DNA of 64,000 nt from Panagrolaimus kolymaensis (GCA_028622995.1 JAJQJQ010000021.1:2976001-3040000), one strand, 5' to 3'. Shown: positions 1 through 11,297, counted from the first letter of the stretch. Notes: generated by a model not told the origin, from the sequence alone. Program-made: numbers and translations.

Positions 1-161
1 TATTAAAAACAATCAATAAATTTTAAACCTGCAGATTTTTGTGTTCAAATCATTTTCTTCGAAGAAAGGTTATTAATATTTTTTATTGCAGCATCATAAT
101 TAGTGACACCATATTCCAAAAATTCAAAGTGTTAAAACAGACAACTCAAATAATTTTTTTT
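1..161 (+). repeat. Type A satellite monomer (161 bp, PstI-site form)
   Basis: This is the first complete monomer, defined from TATTAAAAAC to the base before the next TATTAAAAAC at 162. The variable segment reads AAAACAATCAATAAATTTT and is followed by AAACCTGCAGA, which contains the palindrome CTGCAG. The conserved part follows with GTGTTCAAATC, the 14 bp palindrome at 54-67, TTGCAGCATC, AATTAGTGACACC and CAAAGTG. This copy carries TTTTTGTG where most copies have TTTTGGTG, a marker shared with the monomers near 1970 and 2780. The A form dominates 1-4551 and returns in small numbers throughout the array. A variant with CTGTTG in place of CTGCAG (A') replaces it from about 5650. Confidence 0.95.
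54..67. other. Perfect 14 bp palindrome repeated once per monomer
   Basis: TTTCTTCGAAGAAA is identical to its reverse complement and is centred on the CG at 60-61. It recurs in most of the roughly 395 monomers. In standard A and B monomers its central CG is the only CpG dinucleotide. Recurrent variants break or weaken it: CTTCGATG, CTTCGAAAAAGG, TTTTTTCGAAG and CCATCGAAG. A perfect dyad kept in a highly repeated unit could be a binding site for a dimeric protein or a methylation site, but it does not match the mammalian CENP-B box pattern or the spacing of heat-shock elements. Its function is unknown. Confidence 0.9.
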
Positions 162-162
162 T
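154..162 (+). other. T9 tract between conserved and variable parts of the monomer
   Basis: A run of nine T follows CTCAAATAA in this copy, and equivalent runs recur once per monomer at the junction between the conserved part and the variable segment. Its length and flanks vary slightly (T7 to T10, or AAATTTTTTT in the versions with AATACAAATTA or CAAGCAAAATA). Such tracts are stiff and disfavour nucleosome wrapping, so this junction could be a linker or nucleosome edge; that is inference. It is also a likely slippage site, which fits its length variation. Confidence 0.8.
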
Positions 163-322
163 ATTAAAAACAATCAATAAATTTTAAACCTGCAGATTTT
201 GGTGTTCAAATCATTTTCTTCGAAGAAAGGTTATTAATATTTTTTATTGCAGCATCATAATTAGTGACACCATATTCCAAAAATTCAAAGTGTAAAAGCA
301 GACAACTCAAATAATTTTTTTT

Positions 323-484
323 TATTTATTTTAATGCAAAATATTTTAAACCTGTTTATTTTGGTGTTCAAACCATTTTCTTCGAAGAAAGGTTATTAAT
401 ATTTTTTATTGCAGCATCATAATAAGTGACACCATATTCCAAAAATTCAAAGTGTAAAAGCAGACAACTCTAATAATTTTTTTT
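323..484 (+). repeat. Type B satellite monomer (162 bp)
   Basis: This is a representative of the second main monomer class. Between the T9 tract and AAACCTG it has TTTATTTTAATGCAAAATATTTT instead of the A-form segment, and it is one base longer. AAACCTG is followed by TTTATT here; most B monomers further along read TTGATT or TTAATT. The rest is nearly identical to type A, so the two classes differ mainly in one block of about 25 bp. This copy also carries AATAAGTG and CTCTAATAA, two markers that help to follow block duplications. B is the commonest form across the window. Confidence 0.95.
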
Positions 485-2742
485 TATTAAAAACAATCAA
501 TAAATTTTAAACCTGCAGATTTTGGTGTTCAAATCATTTTCTTCGAAGAAAGGTTATTAATATTTTTTATTGCAGCATCATAATAAGTGACACCATATTC
601 CAAAAATTCAAAGTGTAAAAACAGACAACTCAAATAATTTTTTTTTATTAAAAACAATCAATAAATTTTAAACCTGCAGATTTTGGTGTTCAAATCATTT
701 TCTTCGAAGAAAGGTTATTAATATTTTTTATTGCAGCATCATAATTAGTGACACCATATTCCAAAAATTCAAAGTGTAAAAGCAGACAACTCAAATAATT
801 TTTTTTTATTTATTTTAATGCAAAATATTTTAAACCTGTTTATTTTGGTGTTCAAACCATTTTCTTCGAAGAAAGGTTATTAATATTTTTTATTGCAGCA
901 TCATAATAAGTGACACCATATTCCAAAAATTCAAAGTGTAAAAACAGACAACTCAAATAATTTTTTTTTATTAAAAACAATCAATAAATTTTAAACCTGC
1001 AGATTTTGGTGTTCAAATCATTTTCTTCGAAGAAAGGTTATTAATATTTTTTATTGCAGCATCATAATTAGTGACACCATATTCCAAAAATTCAAAGTGT
1101 AAAAGCAGACAACTCAAATAATTTTTTTTTATTTATTTTAATGCAAAATATTTTAAACCTGTTTATTTTGGTGTTCAAACCATTTTCTTCGAAGAAAGGT
1201 TATTAATATTTTTTATTGCAGCATCATAATTAGTGACACCATATTCCAAAAATTCAAAGTGTTAAAACAGACAACTCAAATAATTTTTTTTTATTAAAAA
1301 CAATCAATAAATTTTAAACCTGCAGATTTTGGTGTTCAAATCATTTTCTTCGAAGAAAGGTTATTAATATTTTTTATTGCAGCATCATAATTAGTGACAC
1401 CATATTCCAAAAATTCAAAGTGTTAAAACAGACAACTCAAATAATTTTTTTTTATTAAAAACAATCAATAAATTTTAAACCTGCAGATTTTGGTGTTCAA
1501 ATCATTTTCTTCGAAGAAAGGTTATTAATATTTTTTATTGCAGCATCATAATTAGTGACACCATATTCCAAAAATTCAAAGTGTAAAAGCAGACAACTCA
1601 AATAATTTTTTTTTATTTATTTTAATGCAAAATATTTTAAACCTGTTTATTTTGGTGTTCAAACCATTTTCTTCGAAGAAAGGTTATTAATATTTTTTAT
1701 TGCAGCATCATAATAAGTGACACCATATTCCAAAAATTCAAAGTGTAAAAGCAGACAACTCTAATAATTTTTTTTTATTTATTTTAATGCAAAATATTTT
1801 AAACCTGTTTATTTTGGTGTTCAAACCATTTTCTTCGAAGAAAGGTTATTAATATTTTTTATTGCAGCATCATAATTAGTGACACCATATTCCAAAAATT
1901 CAAAGTGTTAAAACAGACAACTCAAATAATTTTTTTTTATTAAAAACAATCAATAAATTTTAAACCTGCAGATTTTTGTGTTCAAATCATTTTCTTCGAA
2001 GAAAGGTTATTAATATTTTTTATTGCAGCATCATAATTAGTGACACCATATTCCAAAAATTCAAAGTGTTAAAACAGACAACTCAAATAATTTTTTTTTA
2101 TTAAAAACAATCAATAAATTTTAAACCTGCAGATTTTGGTGTTCAAATCATTTTCTTCGAAGAAAGGTTATTAATATTTTTTATTGCAGCATCATAATTA
2201 GTGACACCATATTCCAAAAATTCAAAGTGTCAAAGCAGACAACTCAAATAATTTTTTTTTATTAAAAACAATCAATAAATTTTAAACCTGCAGATTTTGG
2301 TGTTCAAATCATTTTCTTCGAAGAAAGGTTATTAATATTTTTTATTGCAGCATCATAATTAGTGACACCATATTCCAAAAATTCAAAGTGTTAAAACAGA
2401 CAACTCAAATAATTTTTTTTTATTAAAAACAATCAATAAATTTTAAACCTGCAGATTTTGGTGTTCAAATCATTTTCTTCGAAGAAAGGTTATTAATATT
2501 TTTTATTGCAGCATCATAATTAGTGACACCATATTCCAAAAATTCAAAGTGTCAAAGCAGACAACTCAAATAATTTTTTTTTATTAAAAACTATCAATAA
2601 ATTTTAAACCTGCAGATTTTGGTGTTCAAATCATTTTCTTCGAAGAAAGGTTATTAATATTTTTTATTGCAGCATCATAATTAGTGACACCATATTCCAA
2701 AAATTCAAAGTGTTAAAACAGACAACTCAAATAATTTTTTTT

Positions 2743-4551
2743 TATTAAAAACAATCAATAAATTTTAAACCTGCAGATTTTTGTGTTCAAATCATTTTCT
2801 TCGAAGAAAGGTTATTAATATTTTTTATTGCAGCATCATAATTAGTGACACCATATTCCAAAAATTCAAAGTGTTAAAACAGACAACTCAAATAATTTTT
2901 TTTTATTAAAAACAATCAATAAATTTTAAACCTGCAGATTTTGGTGTTCAAATCATTTTCTTCGAAGAAAGGTTATTAATATTTTTTATTGCAGCATCAT
3001 AATTAGTGACACCATATTCCAAAAATTCAAAGTGTAAAAGCAGACAACTCAAATAATTTTTTTTTATTTATTTTAATGCAAAATATTTTAAACCTGTTTA
3101 TTTTGGTGTTCAAACCATTTTCTTCGAAGAAAGGTTATTAATATTTTTTATTGCAGCATCATAATAAGTGACACCATATTCCAAAAATTCAAAGTGTAAA
3201 AGCAGACAACTCTAATAATTTTTTTTTATTAAAAACAATCAATAAATTTTAAACCTGCAGATTTTGGTGTTCAAATCATTTTCTTCGAAGAAAGGTTATT
3301 AATATTTTTTATTGCAGCATCATAATAAGTGACACCATATTCCAAAAATTCAAAGTGTAAAAACAGACAACTCAAATAATTTTTTTTTATTAAAAACAAT
3401 CAATAAATTTTAAACCTGCAGATTTTGGTGTTCAAATCATTTTCTTCGAAGAAAGGTTATTAATATTTTTTATTGCAGCATCATAATTAGTGACACCATA
3501 TTCCAAAAATTCAAAGTGTAAAAGCAGACAACTCAAATAATTTTTTTTTATTTATTTTAATGCAAAATATTTTAAACCTGTTTATTTTGGTGTTCAAACC
3601 ATTTTCTTCGAAGAAAGGTTATTAATATTTTTTATTGCAGCATCATAATAAGTGACACCATATTCCAAAAATTCAAAGTGTAAAAACAGACAACTCAAAT
3701 AATTTTTTTTTATTAAAAACAATCAATAAATTTTAAACCTGCAGATTTTGGTGTTCAAATCATTTTCTTCGAAGAAAGGTTATTAATATTTTTTATTGCA
3801 GCATCATAATTAGTGACACCATATTCCAAAAATTCAAAGTGTAAAAGCAGACAACTCAAATAATTTTTTTTTATTTATTTTAATGCAAAATATTTTAAAC
3901 CTGTTTATTTTGGTGTTCAAACCATTTTCTTCGAAGAAAGGTTATTAATATTTTTTATTGCAGCATCATAATTAGTGACACCATATTCCAAAAATTCAAA
4001 GTGTTAAAACAGACAACTCAAATAATTTTTTTTTATTAAAAACAATCAATAAATTTTAAACCTGCAGATTTTGGTGTTCAAATCATTTTCTTCGAAGAAA
4101 GGTTATTAATATTTTTTATTGCAGCATCATAATTAGTGACACCATATTCCAAAAATTCAAAGTGTTAAAACAGACAACTCAAATAATTTTTTTTTATTAA
4201 AAACAATCAATAAATTTTAAACCTGCAGATTTTGGTGTTCAAATCATTTTCTTCGAAGAAAGGTTATTAATATTTTTTATTGCAGCATCATAATTAGTGA
4301 CACCATATTCCAAAAATTCAAAGTGTAAAAGCAGACAACTCAAATAATTTTTTTTTATTTATTTTAATGCAAAATATTTTAAACCTGTTTATTTTGGTGT
4401 TCAAACCATTTTCTTCGAAGAAAGGTTATTAATATTTTTTATTGCAGCATCATAATAAGTGACACCATATTCCAAAAATTCAAAGTGTAAAAGCAGACAA
4501 CTCTAATAATTTTTTTTTATTTATTTTAATGCAAAATATTTTAAACCTGTT
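2743..4551 (+). repeat. 11-monomer block, second copy (pair of 1-1809)
   Basis: This is the partner of the block at 1-1809. The palindrome core at 867 corresponds to that at 3609, confirming the 2742 bp offset. Six monomers of related A/B type lie between the two copies (1810-2742), including the GTCAAAGC/GTTAAAAC dimers and one A monomer with AAAACTATCAATAAA. The apparent identity of about 1.8 kb against looser similarity to other A/B monomers indicates a recent block duplication. Confidence 0.85.
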
Positions 4552-5617
4552 GATTTTGGCGTTCAAACCATTTTCTTCGAAGAAAGGTTATTAATATTTT
4601 TTATTGCAGCATCATAATTAGTGTCACCATATTCCAAAAATTCAAAGTGTAAAAGCAGACAACTCTAATAATTTTTTTTTATTTATTTTAAAGCAAAATA
4701 TTTTAAACCTGTTAATTTTGGTGTTCAAACCATTTTCTTCGAAGAAAGGTTATTAATATTTTTTATTGCAGCATCATAATTAGTGACACCATATTCCAAA
4801 AATTCAAAGTGTAAAAGCAGACAACTCTAATAATTTTTTTTTATTTATTTTAATGCAAAATATTTTAAACCTGTTGATTTTGGTGTTCAAACCATTTTCT
4901 TCGAAGAAAGGTTATTAATATTTTTTATTGCAGCATCATAATTAGTGTCACCATATTCCAAAAATTCAATGTGTAAAAGCAGACAACTCAAATAATTTTT
5001 TTTTATTAAAAACAATCAATAAATTTTAAACCTGCAGATTTTGGTGTTCAAACCATTTTCTTCGAAGAAAGGTTATTAATATTTTTTATTGCAGCATCAT
5101 AATTAGTGACACCATATTCCAAAAATTCAAAGTGTAAAAGCATACAACTCAAATAATTTTTTTTTATTTATTTTAATGCAAAATATTTTAAACCTGTTAA
5201 TTTTGGTGTTCAAACCATTTTCTTCGAAGAAAGGTTATTAATATTTTTTATTGCAGCATCATAATTAGTGACACCATATTCCAAAAATTCAAAGTGTAAA
5301 AGCAGACAACACAAATAATTTTTTTTTATTTATTTTAATGCAAAATATTTTAAACCTGTTAATTTTGGTGTTCAAACCATTTTCTTCGAAGAAAGGTTAT
5401 TAATATTTTTTATTGCAGCATCATAATTAGTGACACCATATTCCAAAAATTCAAAGTGTAAAAGCAGACAACTCTAATATTTTTTTTTTATTTATTTTAA
5501 TGCAAAATATTTTAAACCTGTTGATTTTGGTGTTCAAACCATTTTCTTCGAAGAAAGGTTATTAATATTTTTTATTGCAGCATCATAATTAGTGACACCA
5601 TATTCCAAAAATTCAAT

Positions 5618-7110
5618 GTGTAAAAGCAGACAACTCAAATAATTTTTTTTTATTAAAAACAATCAATAAATTTTAAACCTGTTGATTTTGGTGTTCAAAC
5701 CATTTTCTTCGAAGAAAGGTTATTAATATTTTTTATTGCAGCATCATAATTAGTGACACCATATTCCAAAAATTCAAAGTGTAAAAGCAGACAACTCAAA
5801 TAATTTTTTTTTATTTATTTTAATGCAAAATATTTTAAACCTGTTAGTTTTCGTGTTCAAACCATTTTCTTCGAAGAAAGGTTATTAATATTTTTTATTG
5901 CAGCATCATAATTAGTGACACCATATTCCAAAAATTCAATGTGTAAAAGCAGACAACTCAAATAATTTTTTTTTATTTATTTTAATGCAAAATATTTTAA
6001 ACCTGTTGATTTTGGTGTTCAAACCATTTTCTTCGAAGAAAGGTTATTAATATTTTTTATTGCAGCATCATAATTAGTGACACCATATTCCAAAAATTCA
6101 AAGTGTAAAAGCAGACAACTCTAATATTTTTTTTTTATTTATTTTAATGCAAAATATTTTAAACCTGTTGATTTTGGTGTTCAAACCATTTTCTTCGAAG
6201 AAAGGTTATTAATATTTTTTATTGCAGCATCATAATTAGTGACACCATATTCCAAAAATTCAATGTGTAAAAGCAGACAACTCAAATAATTTTTTTTTAT
6301 TAAAAACAATCAATAAATTTTAAACCTGTTGATTTTGGTGTTCAAACCATTTTCTTCGAAGAAAGGTTATTAATATTTTTTATTGCAGCATCATAATTAG
6401 TGACACCATATTCCAAAAATTCAAAGTGTAAAAGCAGACAACTCAAATAATTTTTTTTTATTTATTTTAATGCAAAATATTTTAAACCTGTTGATTTTGG
6501 TGTTCAAACCATTTTCTTCGATGAAAGGTTATTAATATTTTTTATTGCAGCATCATAATTAGTGACACCATATTCCAAAAATTCAAAGTGTAAAAGCAGA
6601 CAACTCAAATAATTTTTTTTTATTTATTTTAATGCAAAATATTTTAAACCTGTTAATTTTGGTGTTCAAACCATTTTCTTCGAAGAAAGGTTATTAATAT
6701 TTTTTATTGCAGCATCATAATTAGTGACACCATATTCCAAAAATTCAAAGTGTAAAAGCAGACAACTCAAATAATTTTTTTTTATTTATTTTAATGCAAA
6801 ATATTTTAAACCTGTTAGTTTTCGTGTTCAAACCATTTTCTTCGAAGAAAGGTTATTAATATTTTTTATTGCAGCATCATAATTAGTGACACCATATTCC
6901 AAAAATTCAATGTGTAAAAGCAGACAACTCAAATAATTTTTTTTTATTTATTTTAATGCAAAATATTTTAAACCTGTTGATTTTGGTGTTCAAACCATTT
7001 TCTTCGAAGAAAGGTTATTAATATTTTTTATTGCAGCATCATAATTAGTGACACCATATTCCAAAAATTCAAAGTGTAAAAGCAGACAACTCAAATAATT
7101 TTTTTTTATT
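5618..7110 (+). repeat. 9-monomer tandem duplication, first copy (unit 1456 bp)
   Basis: This block matches 7074-8566 at an offset of 1456 bp (9 monomers). Ordered markers shared by both copies: A' ; B with TTAGTTTTCG and CAATGTG; B with CTCTAATATTTT; B with CAATGTG; A'; B with CGATGAAAGG (6521 and 7977); B with TTAATT; B with TTAGTTTTCG; B with TTGATT. The match starts after CAATGTG versus CAAAGTG at 5617 and 7073. It ends where an A' linker (7111) meets a B linker (8567). The copies are directly adjacent and overlap by 37 bp, as expected for a tandem duplication. Confidence 0.85.
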
Positions 7111-8566
7111 AAAAACAATCAATAAATTTTAAACCTGTTGATTTTGGTGTTCAAACCATTTTCTTCGAAGAAAGGTTATTAATATTTTTTATTGCAGCAT
7201 CATAATTAGTGACACCATATTCCAAAAATTCAAAGTGTAAAAGCAGACAACTCAAATAATTTTTTTTTATTTATTTTAATGCAAAATATTTTAAACCTGT
7301 TAGTTTTCGTGTTCAAACCATTTTCTTCGAAGAAAGGTTATTAATATTTTTTATTGCAGCATCATAATTAGTGACACCATATTCCAAAAATTCAATGTGT
7401 AAAAGCAGACAACTCAAATAATTTTTTTTTATTTATTTTAATGCAAAATATTTTAAACCTGTTGATTTTGGTGTTCAAACCATTTTCTTCGAAGAAAGGT
7501 TATTAATATTTTTTATTGCAGCATCATAATTAGTGACACCATATTCCAAAAATTCAAAGTGTAAAAGCAGACAACTCTAATATTTTTTTTTTATTTATTT
7601 TAATGCAAAATATTTTAAACCTGTTGATTTTGGTGTTCAAACCATTTTCTTCGAAGAAAGGTTATTAATATTTTTTATTGCAGCATCATAATTAGTGACA
7701 CCATATTCCAAAAATTCAATGTGTAAAAGCAGACAACTCAAATAATTTTTTTTTATTAAAAACAATCAATAAATTTTAAACCTGTTGATTTTGGTGTTCA
7801 AACCATTTTCTTCGAAGAAAGGTTATTAATATTTTTTATTGCAGCATCATAATTAGTGACACCATATTCCAAAAATTCAAAGTGTAAAAGCAGACAACTC
7901 AAATAATTTTTTTTTATTTATTTTAATGCAAAATATTTTAAACCTGTTGATTTTGGTGTTCAAACCATTTTCTTCGATGAAAGGTTATTAATATTTTTTA
8001 TTGCAGCATCATAATTAGTGACACCATATTCCAAAAATTCAAAGTGTAAAAGCAGACAACTCAAATAATTTTTTTTTATTTATTTTAATGCAAAATATTT
8101 TAAACCTGTTAATTTTGGTGTTCAAACCATTTTCTTCGAAGAAAGGTTATTAATATTTTTTATTGCAGCATCATAATTAGTGACACCATATTCCAAAAAT
8201 TCAAAGTGTAAAAGCAGACAACTCAAATAATTTTTTTTTATTTATTTTAATGCAAAATATTTTAAACCTGTTAGTTTTCGTGTTCAAACCATTTTCTTCG
8301 AAGAAAGGTTATTAATATTTTTTATTGCAGCATCATAATTAGTGACACCATATTCCAAAAATTCAATGTGTAAAAGCAGACAACTCAAATAATTTTTTTT
8401 TATTTATTTTAATGCAAAATATTTTAAACCTGTTGATTTTGGTGTTCAAACCATTTTCTTCGAAGAAAGGTTATTAATATTTTTTATTGCAGCATCATAA
8501 TTAGTGACACCATATTCCAAAAATTCAAAGTGTAAAAGCAGACAACTCAAATAATTTTTTTTTATT
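7074..8566 (+). repeat. 9-monomer tandem duplication, second copy
   Basis: This is the partner of 5618-7110. TTAGTTTTCG at 7300 corresponds to 5844, and CGATGAAAGG at 7977 corresponds to 6521. After the block a B monomer with CTGTTA and then a CTGCAG A monomer follow, whereas the first copy is followed by an A' monomer. I saw no internal difference. Confidence 0.83.
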
Positions 8567-9238
8567 TATTTTAATGCAAAATATTTTAAACCTGTTAATT
8601 TTGGTGTTCAAACCATTTTCTTCGAAGAAAGGTTATTAATATTTTTTATTGCAGCATCATAATTAGTGACACCATATTCCAAAAATTCAATGTGTAAAAG
8701 CAGACAACTCAAATAATTTTTTTTTATTAAAAACAATCAATAAATTTTAAACCTGCAGATTTTGGTGTTCAAACCATTTTCTTCGAAGAAAGGTTATTAA
8801 TATTTTTTATTGCAGCATCATAATTAGTGACACCATATTCCAAAAATTCAAAGTGTAAAAGCATACAACTCAAATAATTTTTTTTTATTTATTTTAATGC
8901 AAAATATTTTAAACCTGTTAATTTTGGTGTTCAAACCATTTTCTTCGAAGAAAGGTTATTAATATTTTTTATTGCAGCATCATAATTAGTGACACCATAT
9001 TCCAAAAATTCAAAGTGTAAAAGCAGACAACTCAAATAATTTTTTTTTATTTATTTTAATGCAAAATATTTTAAACCTGTTAATTTTGGTGTTCAAACCA
9101 TTTTCATCGAAGAAAGGTTATTAATATTTTTTATTGCAGCATCATAATTAGTGACACCATATTCCAAAAATTCAAAGTGTAAAAGCAGACAACTCTAATA
9201 TTTTTTTTTTATTTATTTTAATGCAAAATATTTTAAAC

Positions 9239-10004
9239 CTGTTGATTTTGGTGTTCAAACCATTTTCTTCGAAGAAAGGTTATTAATATTTTTTATTGCA
9301 GCATCATAATTAGTGACACCATATTCCAAAAATTCAAAGTGTAAAAGCAGACAACTCAAATAATTTTTTTTTATTTATTTTAATGCAAAATATTTTAAAC
9401 CTGTTAATTTTGGTGTTCAAACCATTTTCTTCGAAGAAAGGTTATCAATATTTTTTATTGCAGCATCATAATTAGTGACACCATATTCCAAAAATTCAAT
9501 GTGTAAAAGCAGACAACTCAAATAATTTTTTTTTATTAAAAACAATCAATAAATTTTAAACCTGTTGATTTTGGTGTTCAAACCATTTTCTTCGAAGAAA
9601 GGTTATTAATATTTTTTATTGCAGCATCATAATTAGTGACACCATATTCCAAAAATTCAAAGTTTAAAAGCAGACAACTCAAATAATTTTTTTTTATTTA
9701 TTTTAATGCAAAATATTTTAAACCTGTTAATTTTGGTGTTCAAACCATTTTCTTCGAAGAAAGGTTATTAATATTTTTTATTGCAGCATCATAATTAGTG
9801 ACACCATATTCCAAAAATTCAAAGTGTAAAAGCAGACAACTCTAATATTTTTTTTTTATTTTTTTTAATGCAAAATATTTTAAACCTGTTGATTTTGGTG
9901 TTCAAACCATTTTCTTCGAAGAAAGGTTATTAATATTTTTTATTGCAGCATCATAATTAGTGACACCATATTCCAAAAATTCAATGTGTAAAAGCAGACA
10001 ACTC
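9239..10004 (+). repeat. 5-monomer tandem duplication, first copy (unit 809 bp)
   Basis: This block matches 10048-10813 at an offset of 809 bp. Shared markers in order: B with TTGATT and CAAAGTG; B with GGTTATCAATA (9441 and 10250) and CAATGTG; A' with CAAAGTTTAAAAG; B with CTCTAATATTTT; and a B variant with TTTTTTTTAATGC and CAATGTG. The boundaries are AAACCTG versus AAAACTG on the left (9238 and 10047) and CTCT versus CTCA on the right (10005 and 10814). Confidence 0.83.
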
Positions 10005-10047
10005 TAATAATTTTTTTTTATTTATTTTAATGCAAAATATTTTAAAA

Positions 10048-10813
10048 CTGTTGATTTTGGTGTTCAAACCATTTTCTTCGAAGAAAGGTTATTAATATTT
10101 TTTATTGCAGCATCATAATTAGTGACACCATATTCCAAAAATTCAAAGTGTAAAAGCAGACAACTCAAATAATTTTTTTTTATTTATTTTAATGCAAAAT
10201 ATTTTAAACCTGTTAATTTTGGTGTTCAAACCATTTTCTTCGAAGAAAGGTTATCAATATTTTTTATTGCAGCATCATAATTAGTGACACCATATTCCAA
10301 AAATTCAATGTGTAAAAGCAGACAACTCAAATAATTTTTTTTTATTAAAAACAATCAATAAATTTTAAACCTGTTGATTTTGGTGTTCAAACCATTTTCT
10401 TCGAAGAAAGGTTATTAATATTTTTTATTGCAGCATCATAATTAGTGACACCATATTCCAAAAATTCAAAGTTTAAAAGCAGACAACTCAAATAATTTTT
10501 TTTTATTTATTTTAATGCAAAATATTTTAAACCTGTTAATTTTGGTGTTCAAACCATTTTCTTCGAAGAAAGGTTATTAATATTTTTTATTGCAGCATCA
10601 TAATTAGTGACACCATATTCCAAAAATTCAAAGTGTAAAAGCAGACAACTCTAATATTTTTTTTTTATTTTTTTTAATGCAAAATATTTTAAACCTGTTG
10701 ATTTTGGTGTTCAAACCATTTTCTTCGAAGAAAGGTTATTAATATTTTTTATTGCAGCATCATAATTAGTGACACCATATTCCAAAAATTCAATGTGTAA
10801 AAGCAGACAACTC
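10048..10813 (+). repeat. 5-monomer tandem duplication, second copy
   Basis: This is the partner of 9239-10004, sharing GGTTATCAATA, CAAAGTTTAAAAG and the TTTTTTTTAATGC linker variant in the same order. It is followed by A' monomers with CAATGTG near 10850, 11010 and 11170. The two copies are separated only by the junction within one monomer. Confidence 0.82.
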
Positions 10814-11297
10814 AAATAATTTTTTTTTATTAAAAACAATCAATAAATTTTAAACCTGTTGATTTTGGTGTTCAAACCATTTTCTTCGAAGAAAGGTTAT
10901 TAATATTTTTTATTGCAGCATCATAATTAGTGACACCATATTCCAAAAATTCAATGTGTAAAAGCAGACAACTCAAATAATTTTTTTTTATTAAAAACAA
11001 TCAATAAATTTTAAACCTGTTGATTTTGGTGTTCAAACCATTTTCTTCGAAGAAAGGTTATTAATATTTTTTATTGCAGCATCATAATTAGTGACACCAT
11101 ATTCCAAAAATTCAATGTGTAAAAGCAGACAACTCAAATAATTTTTTTTTATTAAAAACAATCAATAAATTTTAAACCTGTTGATTTTGGTGTTCAAACC
11201 ATTTTCTTCGAAGAAAGGTTATTAATATTTTTTATTGCAGCATCATAATTAGTGACACCATATTCCAAAAATTCAAAGTGTAAAAGCAGACAACTCA

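Larger units (their letters stand above)
1..1809 (+). repeat. 11-monomer block, first copy (pair of 2743-4551)
   Basis: The order of monomer types and minor markers here is repeated at 2743-4551 with a constant offset of 2742 bp (17 monomers). Shared order: A with TTTTTGTG and GTTAAAAC; A; B with AATAAG and CTCTAAT; A with AATAAG; A; B with AATAAG; A; B with GTTAAAAC; A with GTTAAAAC; A; B with AATAAG and CTCTAAT. I saw no difference within the block. The right boundary is the change CCTGTTT (1810) versus CCTGTTG (4552). The left end is cut by the window, so the duplication may be longer. Confidence 0.85.
1..4551 (+). repeat. Array neighbourhood 1: A/B monomers with CTGCAG, CAAATC and GTTAAAAC markers
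   Basis: About 28 monomers, mostly type A with interspersed B. Typical markers are CTGCAG in every A monomer, GTTCAAATCATT (rather than CAAACC), AATAAGTG in some copies, and GTGTTAAAACAG or GTGTAAAAACAG alongside GTGTAAAAGCAG. A dimer with alternating GTGTCAAAGC and GTGTTAAAAC endings repeats at 322 bp (2231 and 2553). The neighbourhood is dominated by an 11-monomer block present twice. It ends sharply where TTGATTTTGGCG first appears at 4551-4560. No gene is present. Confidence 0.85.
4552..11297 (+). repeat. Array neighbourhood 2: B and A' monomers with CAATGTG and TTAGTTTTCG markers
   Basis: About 42 monomers, mainly B with CTGTTG or CTGTTA, interspersed with A' (AAAACAATCAATAAA followed by CTGTTG). 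Common markers are CAATGTGTAAAAG in place of CAAAGTG, CTCTAATATTTT, CTGTTAGTTTTCGTG (an extra CpG), CGATGAAAGG, GGTTATCAATA and AAAGTTTAAAAG. Most type A CTGCAG sites are absent; the A monomers near 5030 and 8750 keep CTGCAG and share CATACAACTC (5141 and 8862, 3721 bp or 23 monomers apart). Three consecutive A' monomers with CAATGTG or CAAAGTG follow the B copy near 10800. Two tandem block duplications are listed separately. Confidence 0.82.

Noticed and set aside
54..67. Heat-shock element in the palindrome
   Set aside because: TTCTTCGAAGAA contains TTC and GAA triplets, but they are adjacent instead of separated by two bases as in nTTCnnGAAn arrays.
154..162. Intrinsic terminators or Pol III terminators at the T tracts
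   Set aside because: The T9 tracts recur in every monomer, lack a preceding GC-rich hairpin and have no recognised upstream gene; they are part of the repeat.
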